From the NCBI RefSeq assembly GCF_014643635.1, contig NZ_BMJV01000009.1:1-64000 (forward strand): a stretch of DNA of 64,000 nt, in the 5' to 3' direction. The DNA comes from Salipiger pallidus. GTDB taxonomy: Bacteria > Pseudomonadota > Alphaproteobacteria > Rhodobacterales > Rhodobacteraceae. Under the pieces are notes generated by a model that worked only from the letters and a program-made list of their open reading frames with translations, made no database searches and was not told where the DNA came from. The position numbers and the translations under genes were made by a program. Below are positions 16,712-25,084 of this stretch, in pieces (the first letter of the stretch is position 1; each line of letters begins with the position of its first letter).

Positions 16712-18217
16712 ATGACCACCCAAGAGCTGGACCTGTTCGTCATCGGAGGCGGCATCAACGGCGCAGGCTTTGCCCGCGACGCCGCCGGGCGTGGCCTCAA
16801 GGTGGCGCTTTGTGAAAAGGACGATCTTGCGCAGGGCACCTCGTCGCGGTCGGGCAAGCTGGTCCATGGCGGGCTGCGCTATCTTGAGTATTACGAATTC
16901 CGCCTCGTGCGCGAAGCGCTGATCGAACGCGAAGTGCTCATGAACGCCGCCCCCCACATCATCTGGCCGCTGCGCTTCGTGCTGCCCCACAGCCCGCAGG
17001 ACCGGCCCGCGTGGCTCGTGCGGCTGGGGCTCTTCCTCTACGACCACCTCGGGGGGCGCAGGAAGCTACCCGGCACCCGCACGCTCAACCTGCACCGCGA
17101 CCCCGAGGGCGCACCTTTGCTCGACCAGTACAAGCGCGGGTTCGAATACTCCGACTGCTGGGTTGACGATGCCCGGCTGGTGACGCTCAACGCGCTTGAT
17201 GCGGCACGCAAGGGCGCCACCGTGCTCACCCGCTCCCCCGCCATCACCGCGCGGCGCGAGGACGGCAAATGGCACGTCACCACGCAGAACACCCTCACCG
17301 GGGAAAAGCGCGAGTTCGTGGCGAAATGTCTGGTGAATGCCGCAGGGCCGTGGGTCACTGATGTGCTCACCCGCGTGGCCGGTGCCAATTCGACCCGCAA
17401 CGTGCGCCTTGTGAAGGGCAGCCACATCATCGTGCCGAAATTCTGGGAAGGTCCGCACAGCTACCTCGTCCAGAACAAGGACAAGCGGGTGATCTTCATC
17501 AACGCCTACGAAGGCGACAAGGCCCTGATCGGCACCACCGACATTGCCCATGACGGCCGGGCCGAGGACGTGAAGATCGACGATACCGAAATCCAGTACC
17601 TGCTGGATTGCGTCAACCGCTACTTCAAGGAACAGCTGACCCGCGACGACATCGTCGAGACCTTCTCGGGCGTGCGCCCGCTCTTCGACGATGGCCAGGG
17701 CAACCCCTCGGCAGTGACCCGCGATTACGTCTTCGACCTTGATGAGACCGGCGCGCCGCTGCTCAACATCTTCGGCGGCAAGATCACCACCTTCCGCGAA
17801 CTGGCAGAACGCGGGATGCACAAGATCCAGCACCTGTTCCCGAAAATGGGCCCGGACTGGACCGAAACCGCCACCCTCCCCGGCGGCGACATGGAAAACG
17901 CCGACTATGACCTGTTCCGCAACACGATGAAGACGGAATTTCCCTTCATGAACAGGGGTTTGCGGGAATACTACGGGCGCCGGTACGGCACCCTCACCCG
18001 CGATCTGGCCGCTGGTGCCACCTCGCTCGAGGGGCTGGGGCGTCATTTCGGCGGCAATCTCTACGAGGCCGAGGTGAACTGGCTCGTGACCCACGAATGG
18101 GCGCAGACCGCCGAGGATATCCTGTGGCGCCGCACCAAGCATCGCCTCCACATGACCGAGGCACAGACCGCCGCCTTCACCGACTGGTTCAACACCCACA
18201 AGGCCGAGGCCGCCTGA
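16712..18217 (+). CDS. eryB: D-erythritol-1-phosphate dehydrogenase (FAD-dependent, GlpD-like)
   Basis: 501-aa FAD oxidoreductase of the aerobic glycerol-3-phosphate dehydrogenase family. The dinucleotide motif VIGGGINGAGFARDAAGRG (residues 10-28) and TSSRSGKLVHGGLRYLEYYEF are near the start. VRLVKGSHIIVP, LIGTTDIAHDG and FSGVRPLFDD lie in the middle, and a C-terminal DAO_C-type helical domain follows. In erythritol operons EryB oxidises erythritol phosphate to erythrulose phosphate and passes electrons to the quinone pool at the membrane. It sits 1 base after the eryA stop and 1 base before eryC, leaving no doubt about the operon. Confidence 0.95.
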   Translation: MTTQELDLFVIGGGINGAGFARDAAGRGLKVALCEKDDLAQGTSSRSGKLVHGGLRYLEYYEFRLVREALIEREVLMNAAPHIIWPLRFVLPHSPQDRPAWLVRLGLFLYDHLGGRRKLPGTRTLNLHRDPEGAPLLDQYKRGFEYSDCWVDDARLVTLNALDAARKGATVLTRSPAITARREDGKWHVTTQNTLTGEKREFVAKCLVNAAGPWVTDVLTRVAGANSTRNVRLVKGSHIIVPKFWEGPHSYLVQNKDKRVIFINAYEGDKALIGTTDIAHDGRAEDVKIDDTEIQYLLDCVNRYFKEQLTRDDIVETFSGVRPLFDDGQGNPSAVTRDYVFDLDETGAPLLNIFGGKITTFRELAERGMHKIQHLFPKMGPDWTETATLPGGDMENADYDLFRNTMKTEFPFMNRGLREYYGRRYGTLTRDLAAGATSLEGLGRHFGGNLYEAEVNWLVTHEWAQTAEDILWRRTKHRLHMTEAQTAAFTDWFNTHKAEAA

Positions 18218-18218
18218 C

Positions 18219-19151
18219 ATGGGTCTGACGCTTTCGCTCAACACCAACCCTCTGGTGAACCGCTTTGCCGATCCCGGCGACCTGATCACCACGGTCGCCC
18301 GCGATCTGCGCATCCGGGATCTTCAGCTCACCCATGAGTTCGTGAACCCTAGCTGGCCCGCCCCGGTGATCCGCCGCATGACCCGCCAGATGGGCGCGGC
18401 GCTGGACCGCACCGGCGTGCGCGTCACCTCGGGCATGACCGGACCCTACGGGCGGCTCAACCACTTCGGCCACCCGGACCGCGACGTGCGCCGCTATTAT
18501 GTCGACTGGTTCAAGACCTTCGCCGACATCACCGCCGACCTTGGCGGCACCTCCGTGGGCACCCAGTTCGCCATCCTCACCTACGCCGAACAGGACGACC
18601 CGGGCCGGCGCGAGGAGATGATCAAGATCGCCATCGACGCATGGGCCGAGGTGGCAGAGCACGGCAAGGCGGCGGGCCTCGATTACGTCTTCTGGGAACC
18701 CATGAGCATCGCCCGCGAGTTTGGCGAAACCATTGCAGAATGCATGGCGCTTCAGGACCGGCTGACCGCGGCGAACATGGCGATTCCCATGTGGATGATG
18801 GCCGACATCGACCACGGCGACGTGACCTCGGACAACCCCGACGATTACGACCCCTACGCCTGGGCGCGGGCGGTGCCGAAGGTGTCTCCGATCATCCACA
18901 TCAAGCAAAGCCTCATGGACAAGGGCGGCCACCGCCCCTTCACCGCCGAGTTCAACGCCAAGGGCAAGATCCATCCCGAACCGCTGCTGGCGGCCCTAGC
19001 GGACGGCGGCGCGCAGGATAACGAGATCTGCCTCGAGCTGTCCTTTAAGGAGCGCGAGCCCAACGACCGCGAGGTGATCCCCCAGATCGCCGAAAGCGTC
19101 GCTTTCTGGGCGCCGCACATCTACACCGGGGCGGACGACCTGAAGGTCTGA
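18219..19151 (+). CDS. eryC: Erythrulose-1-phosphate 3-epimerase (xylose-isomerase-like TIM barrel)
   Basis: 310-aa AP-endonuclease-2/xylose-isomerase-fold protein. The opening LTLSLNTNPLVNRFADPGDL, then LQLTHEFVNPSWPA, VTSGMTGPYGRLNHFGHPD, FWEPMSIAREFGET, MMADIDHGDVTSDNPDDYDP and CLELSFKEREPNDREVIPQ all match Brucella EryC. The Glu, Asp and His residues in these blocks are the likely metal ligands. Known activity in the family is epimerisation of D- to L-erythrulose 1-phosphate, feeding EryH. It ends the catabolic part of the operon. A GC-rich hairpin follows. Confidence 0.94.
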   Translation: MGLTLSLNTNPLVNRFADPGDLITTVARDLRIRDLQLTHEFVNPSWPAPVIRRMTRQMGAALDRTGVRVTSGMTGPYGRLNHFGHPDRDVRRYYVDWFKTFADITADLGGTSVGTQFAILTYAEQDDPGRREEMIKIAIDAWAEVAEHGKAAGLDYVFWEPMSIAREFGETIAECMALQDRLTAANMAIPMWMMADIDHGDVTSDNPDDYDPYAWARAVPKVSPIIHIKQSLMDKGGHRPFTAEFNAKGKIHPEPLLAALADGGAQDNEICLELSFKEREPNDREVIPQIAESVAFWAPHIYTGADDLKV

Positions 19152-19159
19152 CCGCCCCC

Positions 19160-19190
19160 GCGCGGGGCGGGTCTTCCCCCTGCCCCGCGC
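19160..19190 (+). terminator. Stem-loop after eryC
   Basis: GCGCGGGGCGGG pairs with CCC(T)GCCCCGCGC around a TCTTCC loop (one bulged T). There is no T run, so it may reduce rather than end transcription into eryD. Confidence 0.5.
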
Positions 19191-19240
19191 CCGGCTTATG
19201 AGAGCCGGACCCTGGTACAGCCCCTGCCCTGGATCTTCTC

Positions 19241-20176
19241 ATGAACGACAGCGACGAACCTCTCGCCATCCGCGCCGCCTGGCTGCATTACGTCGGCGGA
19301 CTGACACAGGCCAAGGTGGCCAAGCGGCTCGGCATCCCGTCGGTCAAGGCCCACCGGCTGATCGCCCGCGCCGTGGCCGAGGGCTACGTCAAGGTGTCCA
19401 TCGAAGGCGACATTGTCGAATGCGTCGAGCTCGAGGCGCAGCTGTGCGACAAGTTCGGCCTGAGCCATTGCGAGGTCGCGCCCGACCTCGGCGAAGATGG
19501 CCTCCCCCTGCGGACGCTCGCCCTTGCCGGCGCGGCCTATCTCAAGCGCCAGTTCTGCTCGGGCGAACAATCCGTGATAGCCCTCGGCCATGGCCGCACG
19601 CTGGCCGAGATCACCCGCCAGCTGCCGCGCATGGACGCATCGGGCCTGCGCTTCGTCTCGCTGTTGGGCGGGCTCACCCGGAATTTCTCGGCCAACCCCC
19701 ATGACGTGATGCACCGCCTTGCGGAAAAGACCGGCGCGCGGGCGTATGTCATGCCGGTGCCGTTCTTCGCCAACACCGTCGAGGACCGCGAGGTGCTTCT
19801 GGCACAGCGCGGCGTGGACGAGGTGTTTCGCATGGCGCAGGCCGCCCCACTCAAGATCGTTGGCATCGGCACCGCCACAGCAGACGCGCAGCTTGTGTCC
19901 TCGGGGATGATCGAGCCCGCCGAGATCGAGGCCATTTCCCGCGCTGGTGCCCGTGGCGAGATGCTCGGCGACTTCTTCGATGCCTCCGGGGCTGTCGTGG
20001 AAACCACGCTTTCTGCCAGAACGCTCGCGGTGGGCTACGATCCCGACCGCGATGAGGATATCGTGGCCATCGCGGGCGGGCCGGACAAGGTCGACGCGAT
20101 CCGGGCGGTTCTTCGCTCGGGCCGCGTGGCAGGGTTTATAACCGATGAACGGACCGCGCGCAGCCTGCTTGGCTGA
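19241..20176 (+). CDS. eryD: SorC-family transcriptional regulator EryD
   Basis: 311-aa regulator. An N-terminal helix-turn-helix (YVGGLTQAKVAKRLGIPSVKAHRLIARA, residues ~18-45) precedes a SorC/CggR sugar-phosphate-binding domain (LGHGRTLAEITRQLP, FVSLLGGLTRNFS, KIVGIGTATADAQLVSSGM, VAIAGGPDKVDAIRAVLRSG). Brucella EryD represses eryABCD until erythritol or a product is present. The gene follows eryC by 89 bases with a weak ribosome site. The inverted repeat at 14919 is the best candidate operator. Confidence 0.93.
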   Translation: MNDSDEPLAIRAAWLHYVGGLTQAKVAKRLGIPSVKAHRLIARAVAEGYVKVSIEGDIVECVELEAQLCDKFGLSHCEVAPDLGEDGLPLRTLALAGAAYLKRQFCSGEQSVIALGHGRTLAEITRQLPRMDASGLRFVSLLGGLTRNFSANPHDVMHRLAEKTGARAYVMPVPFFANTVEDREVLLAQRGVDEVFRMAQAAPLKIVGIGTATADAQLVSSGMIEPAEIEAISRAGARGEMLGDFFDASGAVVETTLSARTLAVGYDPDRDEDIVAIAGGPDKVDAIRAVLRSGRVAGFITDERTARSLLG

Positions 20177-20191
20177 TCGGAGAGGCGCGCG

Positions 20192-20956
20192 ATGAAACGA
20201 GACGACCGCAGACAGCGGATCCTGGACGCACTGGTGCGTGACGGGGCGGTGCAACTGGATGCCATGGCCGAGGAATTCGGCGTATCCCGCATGACGATCC
20301 ACCGCGATCTCGACGATCTGGAAACCGAAGGTCTGCTGCGCAAGATCCGCGGCGGCGCTACGATCGAGCCGGGCAGCCAGTTCGAAAGCGACTTCCGTTT
20401 CCGCCACCTTCAGGGCCAAGATCTGAAACAGCGCATGGCCCGCGCGGCGCTTTCGCTGGTAGAGCCGGGCATGACGGTCATGGTCAACGATGGATCCACC
20501 GCAACGGTTCTCGGCGCCATGCTGACCGAGAAGCGCCCCCTGACCGTCATCACCAACAATGACGCCGTGATGGAGGCGTTGAAGGCCGAACCTGGCATCA
20601 CCATCATCGCTCTCGGCGGCAGGTTCTCGACAAAGTACAACGCCTGGGTCGGCCGCGTGACAGAAGCGGCCCTGGGCGGGCTCCGCGCGGACATCGCCTT
20701 TGTTTCCACACCGGCTGCAGGGGATGGCCACGTCTACCACATGGACGACGACATCACCCGAGTGAAGCGCCGCATGCTGGACGGAGCGGCGCGCAAGGTT
20801 CTGCTGATCAACCATCTCCGGTTCGGTCACACGGCGCTTCATGTTCTGGCCCCCCTCGCCGAGTTCGAGGCGGTGGTAACCGACGCGTCCCCATCCGCTG
20901 CTGTCTGTACCGAGATCGAGGCCGCTGGTGCCCGGCTTATCGTGGCGGCGGATTGA
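20192..20956 (+). CDS. DeoR-family transcriptional regulator (eryG-like)
   Basis: 254-aa DeoR regulator with an N-terminal winged helix (RRQRILDALVRDGAVQLDAMAEEFGVSRMTIHRDLDDLE) and a DeoRC sugar-phosphate sensor (MVNDGSTATVLGAML, TVITNNDAVMEALK, ITIIALGGRFSTKYNAWVG, VLLINHLRFGHTALHVLAPL). It is 15 bases after eryD with a GGAGAGG ribosome site. In Brucella a DeoR gene travels with the tpiA2-rpiB pair. Here it is with eryD while eryHI are 14 kb away, so it could be the regulator of the 4585-7977 operon and of the AACACA...TGTGTT site there. Confidence 0.88.
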   Translation: MKRDDRRQRILDALVRDGAVQLDAMAEEFGVSRMTIHRDLDDLETEGLLRKIRGGATIEPGSQFESDFRFRHLQGQDLKQRMARAALSLVEPGMTVMVNDGSTATVLGAMLTEKRPLTVITNNDAVMEALKAEPGITIIALGGRFSTKYNAWVGRVTEAALGGLRADIAFVSTPAAGDGHVYHMDDDITRVKRRMLDGAARKVLLINHLRFGHTALHVLAPLAEFEAVVTDASPSAAVCTEIEAAGARLIVAAD

Positions 20957-20967
20957 CTGCGGGAGCT

Positions 20968-21007
20968 GTTCACAGCTGTGAACAACGCACACGTCACAGC
21001 TGTGAAC
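20968..21007. repeat. Two parS-like palindromes downstream of repC
   Basis: A perfect 16-bp palindrome GTTCACAGCTGTGAAC lies at 20968-20983, and a second copy CGTCACAGCTGTGAAC (14 of 16 bases) at 20992-21007, 24 bases apart. They match the GTTNNNNGCNNNNAAC form of repABC partition sites, and lie 33-72 bases past the repC stop, where such sites often sit. They should be bound by RepB. Confidence 0.9.
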
Positions 21008-21039
21008 TTCCTCGCTCCGGCATTAGCTCACCCGGCCAC

Positions 21040-22422
21040 TTACCTCCGCCTCGTCAACGCGTGTAGCATTGGAAGGCACGAAAACTGCCCCTCTGTGGCC
21101 TTCTTCGCAAGTTTTCTGAGGTAGGCACCCGGAGAGCGGATCTCGGATAGCCGTTCCATCATCGCAGCGAGCACCGCAGCAGCCTGTGTCTGGCCCATGG
21201 ATCGCACCGCGTCCTGCCAGCCTTCGCGGGAAATTCCGGTCATGGGGTAAAGGGTTTCGGCGAACCCCACGAGATCGCGCCAACTACGAATTGGGGACTG
21301 GCTGAAACTCTGGATCTCGGGACATGCGTCGAGGATCAGTGCCAGGGGGACAGGCGCTGTCTTGCTTTGTTTCGGCGTGAGATGGTCCTGCGAGGTGTCG
21401 CCGTGGGTCTGCGGTTCTCGCAGGCTGCTTGCGCCTTGTCCGTCAGAGACTCTTTGAGTATTTGCTCTCTCGCAGTTCAGCAAGCTTCCAGCCGACACTG
21501 ACGGTCCCCGCTCATGGGGTGGTGCAGGTTTTGCACCTACAGCCTTAACGTCCTTCGTCAGAGGCGTGACGGTACCTTCATTTTCTCTCAAGCAATCCTC
21601 GGAGCCATCCGTTTGCGAAGGTTCGGCCGACATTGGCTGCTGTTCAGATTCTTGAGAGTCTTTTATTGAACTCTGATGGTGCTGCTCATTCCGGGCGTCA
21701 CAGCTGCTCGTTTCTTCTGCATCATCGAGGGTCAGAAGGGTGTTTGCCACGGTGAGCATCCTCGCCAGATCATCCCGCATCTCCTGTAACTCTGCCTCGT
21801 CAAGCTTCCGCCGCAGAGCGCGGGCGGTGAGGCGGGCGAGGTCGTCGGAGGCAGTCCAGTGAGCTTCTGCATCAGGGCAGGTTTCAAGACCGAAGGCGGC
21901 CAGTGCAGCAAGGTCGCGGCGCATGAGCATGACCGTCTCGCGCAAGGCTGCCAGCCGGGCATCGCGGGCGCGGATGCGGTCCGCGGCGGCCTCGAATTCC
22001 GGCAGTCTGTGGGCGAGGGGGGAGAGGTCGAAACCATAGGCCATACGCGCATCCCCGAGCCGCTTCACGTAGCGCTTGCCGTTCGGGCTGTCGCGGCGGA
22101 TCACCACGCCCGCTTCAACCAGCGCCGCAAGATGCCGACGCATGGTCGAGGACGGCATGCCCATCAGCCTCTCGCAAATTGTCCGGTTGGACGGGTGCAC
22201 GACGCAGCCGCCGGACAGCTCGCCCTTGGGATGGAAGCTCAGCAAGGCCTGCAGCACCGCGAGATCCCGGTCCGAGAGGCCATAGGCCTCGCGCGCGGCG
22301 GTGAGGGTGCGCAGGGCATGCCATTTGTCCACGGCGGGGCAGGGGGCATCCGCAGCCCCGGCCCGCGCCATCAGGCCAGCCGTTACCGGCCGCCCGAAAG
22401 GCGTTATCGGTCGATACTCCAT
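21040..22422 (-). CDS. repC: RepC replication initiator
   Basis: 460-aa initiator of repABC replicons. The N-terminal winged-helix DNA-binding region is clear (KWHALRTLTAAREAYGLSDRDLAVLQALLSFHP, VVHPSNRTICERLMGMPSSTMRRHLAALVEAGVV, SPNGKRYVKRLGDARMAYGFDL). A C-terminal conserved segment (SWRDLVGFAETLYPMTGIS, GAYLRKLAKKATEGQF) is also clear. Between residues ~235 and 360 is a low-complexity, Gln/Ser/Thr-rich linker whose DNA (about 21380-21700) is less GC-rich than the surroundings. In this plasmid class the origin lies inside repC, usually in such a stretch. RepC acts in cis and is limiting for copy number. Confidence 0.95.
   Translation of the reverse strand: MEYRPITPFGRPVTAGLMARAGAADAPCPAVDKWHALRTLTAAREAYGLSDRDLAVLQALLSFHPKGELSGGCVVHPSNRTICERLMGMPSSTMRRHLAALVEAGVVIRRDSPNGKRYVKRLGDARMAYGFDLSPLAHRLPEFEAAADRIRARDARLAALRETVMLMRRDLAALAAFGLETCPDAEAHWTASDDLARLTARALRRKLDEAELQEMRDDLARMLTVANTLLTLDDAEETSSCDARNEQHHQSSIKDSQESEQQPMSAEPSQTDGSEDCLRENEGTVTPLTKDVKAVGAKPAPPHERGPSVSAGSLLNCERANTQRVSDGQGASSLREPQTHGDTSQDHLTPKQSKTAPVPLALILDACPEIQSFSQSPIRSWRDLVGFAETLYPMTGISREGWQDAVRSMGQTQAAAVLAAMMERLSEIRSPGAYLRKLAKKATEGQFSCLPMLHALTRRR
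21380..21700. other. Candidate origin of replication inside repC
   Basis: This stretch encodes the repC linker and has the lowest GC in the gene, with T-rich runs near 21430-21480 and 21575-21690. In characterised repABC replicons oriV maps within repC, usually in its AT-rich central part. No iteron array was seen. Position is inference from base composition. Confidence 0.45.
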
Positions 22423-22471
22423 TTCATTGCAAAAAGGACAAGAAAATCCCGTCCTGCGAATCGCTTTGGAC

Positions 22472-22500
22472 TTGCAGGGGACGCTTTTGACCGCTAGCTT
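22472..22500 (+). promoter_or_regulatory. Promoter of the repABC antisense RNA
   Basis: TTGCAG (22472-22477) and TAGCTT (22495-22500) are spaced by exactly 17 bases on the plus strand, in the repB-repC gap. Transcription would start near 22507, giving an RNA that ends at the hairpin at 22523-22552. Confidence 0.75.
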
Positions 22501-22506
22501 GAGAGT

Positions 22507-22561
22507 GCGAAAAACAAGTCTGGGTCTCGTGAAGCACCGTCTTTGCGGGACCTTTTCTTTT
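22507..22561 (+). ncRNA. Counter-transcribed incompatibility RNA (ctRNA) of repABC
   Basis: The plus strand opposite the repB-repC leader carries a sigma-70 promoter, about 16 transcribed bases, then a 12-bp stem (GGTCTCGTGAAG / CTTTGCGGGACC, pairing throughout with G-U wobbles) with a 6-base loop CACCGT and TTTTCTTTT. That is the size (~55 nt) and design of the small antisense RNAs that control repC expression and incompatibility in repABC plasmids. The terminator stem doubles as the kissing loop with the repC leader. Confidence 0.85.
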
Positions 22562-22599
22562 CCTCTTCCTGCCTCCTCTTGTTGCCTGTCTGCTCTGGT

Positions 22600-23616
22600 T
22601 CAGTCTTCGGAGCCTTGGCCGCTTTGTGCGGTCCAGCGGGCATGAAGCTCTTCTATGACATCCTGCGCCTCGGCCTCGAGCCAGTCGGCAAAGCCAGGCT
22701 CCGAGAGATCGAGGGCGAGGCCCTTGCCGGTGCGGCGCACCGATCCGGCGGTGCGCCCCGCAACGGTCAGCACGCGCTTGCCGGTGGTCCTGGCCTTGCT
22801 GCCCTTCGGGGCAGGGGAGGCGGCGGCCTTACGGCCCAGCACCTTCATCACCGCCTCGAACGCGGCGACGGAGACATCCTCGGGGACCGGCTCGTCCTTC
22901 ACCAGCGCCACCTCAGCATCGGCGTGCGCGCGTTCGGCAACGCCGATCAGCTCGGCCCGTTCGGCTCCGGTGTCGTCCAGCGCGCGTGACATGGCTTCCC
23001 AGCGGGGGCGGCCAATGCCGTGAGCTGCGCCGATCGCCTCGATCAGGTCTCGACCGATGCTGCCGGCGATGCCGATTGCCATGGAAACCGATGAGCGGGT
23101 CACGGTCAAAACCTCGGCGACACGCGCTTGCGATCCGAAGCCGCTTTCCACAAGCTCCTGAGCGAACAGGGCTTTTTCGATATACGACAAATCACGCCGC
23201 GCCATGTTCTCGGAAATCTGCGCCTGCACGGCGGCGCTGTCGTCAAGCGTGGCGACTAGCGCGCGCACCTTGGTGACACTTTCCGACAGGCGGATCGCCT
23301 CGAGCCGGCGGCGGCCGTAGACCAGAAGATAGCGGCCTTCCTCCGACGGGTGACGACGCACGAGGATCGGCACGGTCTGGCCGTTCTGCTCGATGGCATG
23401 TTGCAGGTCGATCACGTCGCGCGGGTCAAGCCGGTCGCCGATGCGGTCGTCCTCGATGGTGTCGGGATCAAGCTCCCAGACGTGGTGCCTGTCCACCGCG
23501 TCGCGGGCCGAGCGCAGGGCCCGGTTGGTGTTCATCATCGACGGCGCCGCGTTGCCGGAGCCGGCGGCGGCAAGGCTGTCGAGCATCGACAGGCGTTTCT
23601 TGCGGCTATCGCTCAT
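22600..23616 (-). CDS. repB: RepB partition protein (ParB family)
   Basis: 338-aa ParB-type centromere-binding protein. The opening MSDSRKKRLSMLDSLAA is typical of RepB. The ParB nuclease-like/CTPase domain (QTVPILVRRHPSEEGRYLLVYGRRRLEAIRL, ISENMARRDLSYIEKALFAQEL) and the helix-turn-helix (QARVAEVLTVTRSSVSMAIGIAGSI) follow, and a dimerisation region ends the protein. The ATG at 23616 overlaps the repA stop (ATGA), which decides this start over a TTG at 23628. It should bind the palindromes at 20968-21007. Confidence 0.95.
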   Translation of the reverse strand: MSDSRKKRLSMLDSLAAAGSGNAAPSMMNTNRALRSARDAVDRHHVWELDPDTIEDDRIGDRLDPRDVIDLQHAIEQNGQTVPILVRRHPSEEGRYLLVYGRRRLEAIRLSESVTKVRALVATLDDSAAVQAQISENMARRDLSYIEKALFAQELVESGFGSQARVAEVLTVTRSSVSMAIGIAGSIGRDLIEAIGAAHGIGRPRWEAMSRALDDTGAERAELIGVAERAHADAEVALVKDEPVPEDVSVAAFEAVMKVLGRKAAASPAPKGSKARTTGKRVLTVAGRTAGSVRRTGKGLALDLSEPGFADWLEAEAQDVIEELHARWTAQSGQGSED

Positions 23617-24818
23617 GTGCGCCCCCAAGTTTTCTGGATCAGCTCGGCGATCTCGTCGTTGACCGCGTTCAGGCTTTCGACCGCGCGATCATAGGTCGCA
23701 CGGGTGAAGGCGGACCGTTCCACCTCGTAGAGGGTCTGTTTCGTCAGGCCAGCGTCCGAGATCGCGGTGGATTTCAGCATCGGCGCGTTCAGCACCTTGT
23801 CGCCGTACATGGTGCGCAGAAAGGCGGTGATCCGGTTCTGCGGCGCGTCGGTGGATTCGTACCGGGTGAGCAGGTAGCGCATCCAGTCGTGGGACATGTC
23901 GGCGCCGGATTCCGCGATCACGTCCATGAGGTCCGCGGTCATGCGCAGGAACTGCGACATGGACATGACGTCGAGCATTTCGGGGTGAATGGTCACCAGA
24001 ACCCCGGTGGCCGCGGACAGCGCCGACATGGTCAGGAAGCCCAGCTGTGGCGGGCAGTCGATCACTACCACGTCGTAGTCGTCATCCACCTGGGCCAGCG
24101 CCTCGCGCACCCGGAAGAAGAACAGACCCGCATTGCCCTGCGCCAGCGCGCGGGGGGTGTCGTGTTCGAATTCCATGAGTTCGAGGTTGCCGGGGATGAG
24201 GTCGAGGCCGGGAATGTAGGTCTTGCGGATCACCGAGGCGATCGGCGCGGGATCGTCGTAGCGAATGGCGTCATAGAGCGTGCCGCCGTCGGTCAGATCG
24301 TATTCCGGCTGCACCCCGTGCAGCGCGGTGAGCGAGGCCTGCGGGTCGAGGTCGATGGCCAGCACCCGGTAGCCGCGCAGGGCAAGCCGCTGGGCAAGAT
24401 GGGCCGAGGTGGTGGTCTTGCCCGAACCGCCCTTGAAGTTCATCACGCCGATGATCTGCATCGGATCGTCATAGCCGCCATCCGGGGACTTGCGCCGCCC
24501 GGGCAGGTAGTCGCCGGGCTTACGGGCGGTTTTCTCCAGCAGGTGGCGCAGGTCGTGAATGTCCTGCACGGAATAGTGCCGGCGGTTGCCGGGAGTGACC
24601 TGGGGCTTCGGGCCCTTGCCGTCGAGGTGCAGCTTGCGCAGGTAGCTGTCGTTGACGCCCAGAAGTTGCGCGGCCTCGCCGGAGGTGAAGGTGCGCATGG
24701 TCTTGTCGGCATTGGGGGGGAAGAGACTCTCGCCCTGTGCATGGAGCTGGTTCGCAAGCAGCTCGGAATGCTCGCGGATCACGGCATTAAGGTCTTCGCG
24801 CTGGAAGAGATCATCCAT
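23613..24818 (-). CDS. repA: RepA partition ATPase (ParA family)
   Basis: 401-aa ParA-type ATPase. Residues ~43-95 form a MerR-like helix-turn-helix (FTSGEAAQLLGVNDSYLRKLHLDG, RRHYSVQDIHDLRHLLEK) for autorepression of the operon. The deviant Walker A MNFKGGSGKTTTSAHLAQRL starts near residue 127, and Walker B-like VVIDCPPQLGFLT follows near residue 255. With RepB it positions the plasmid at division. It is first in repABC. The 266-base gap to the divergent LysR gene holds its promoter. Confidence 0.96.
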   Translation of the reverse strand: MDDLFQREDLNAVIREHSELLANQLHAQGESLFPPNADKTMRTFTSGEAAQLLGVNDSYLRKLHLDGKGPKPQVTPGNRRHYSVQDIHDLRHLLEKTARKPGDYLPGRRKSPDGGYDDPMQIIGVMNFKGGSGKTTTSAHLAQRLALRGYRVLAIDLDPQASLTALHGVQPEYDLTDGGTLYDAIRYDDPAPIASVIRKTYIPGLDLIPGNLELMEFEHDTPRALAQGNAGLFFFRVREALAQVDDDYDVVVIDCPPQLGFLTMSALSAATGVLVTIHPEMLDVMSMSQFLRMTADLMDVIAESGADMSHDWMRYLLTRYESTDAPQNRITAFLRTMYGDKVLNAPMLKSTAISDAGLTKQTLYEVERSAFTRATYDRAVESLNAVNDEIAELIQKTWGRT

Positions 24819-25084
24819 TGTCTTGTCCTGCTCCCGCGCGTGATCCGCACGTGTTGTGGTTTGCCCTTGCGCGGCCCCTTGCGCCTGTCCATCCTTGGCC
24901 CGATATCGATGCGGCCCCCGTCAGGCCCTGAGGGAGCGACTCGGGTGCGCAAATCGTGCTCACGGAATTTGGCGTTTGTTGCCTCTTTTCCGTGACTATT
25001 GTCGGAATCGCCCGGCCCATGCAAGAGTTTTCCACAATTTCCGTTGGATGGTCGGCAGGGGAGGGGGGAAGGAATGGGCGAGCG

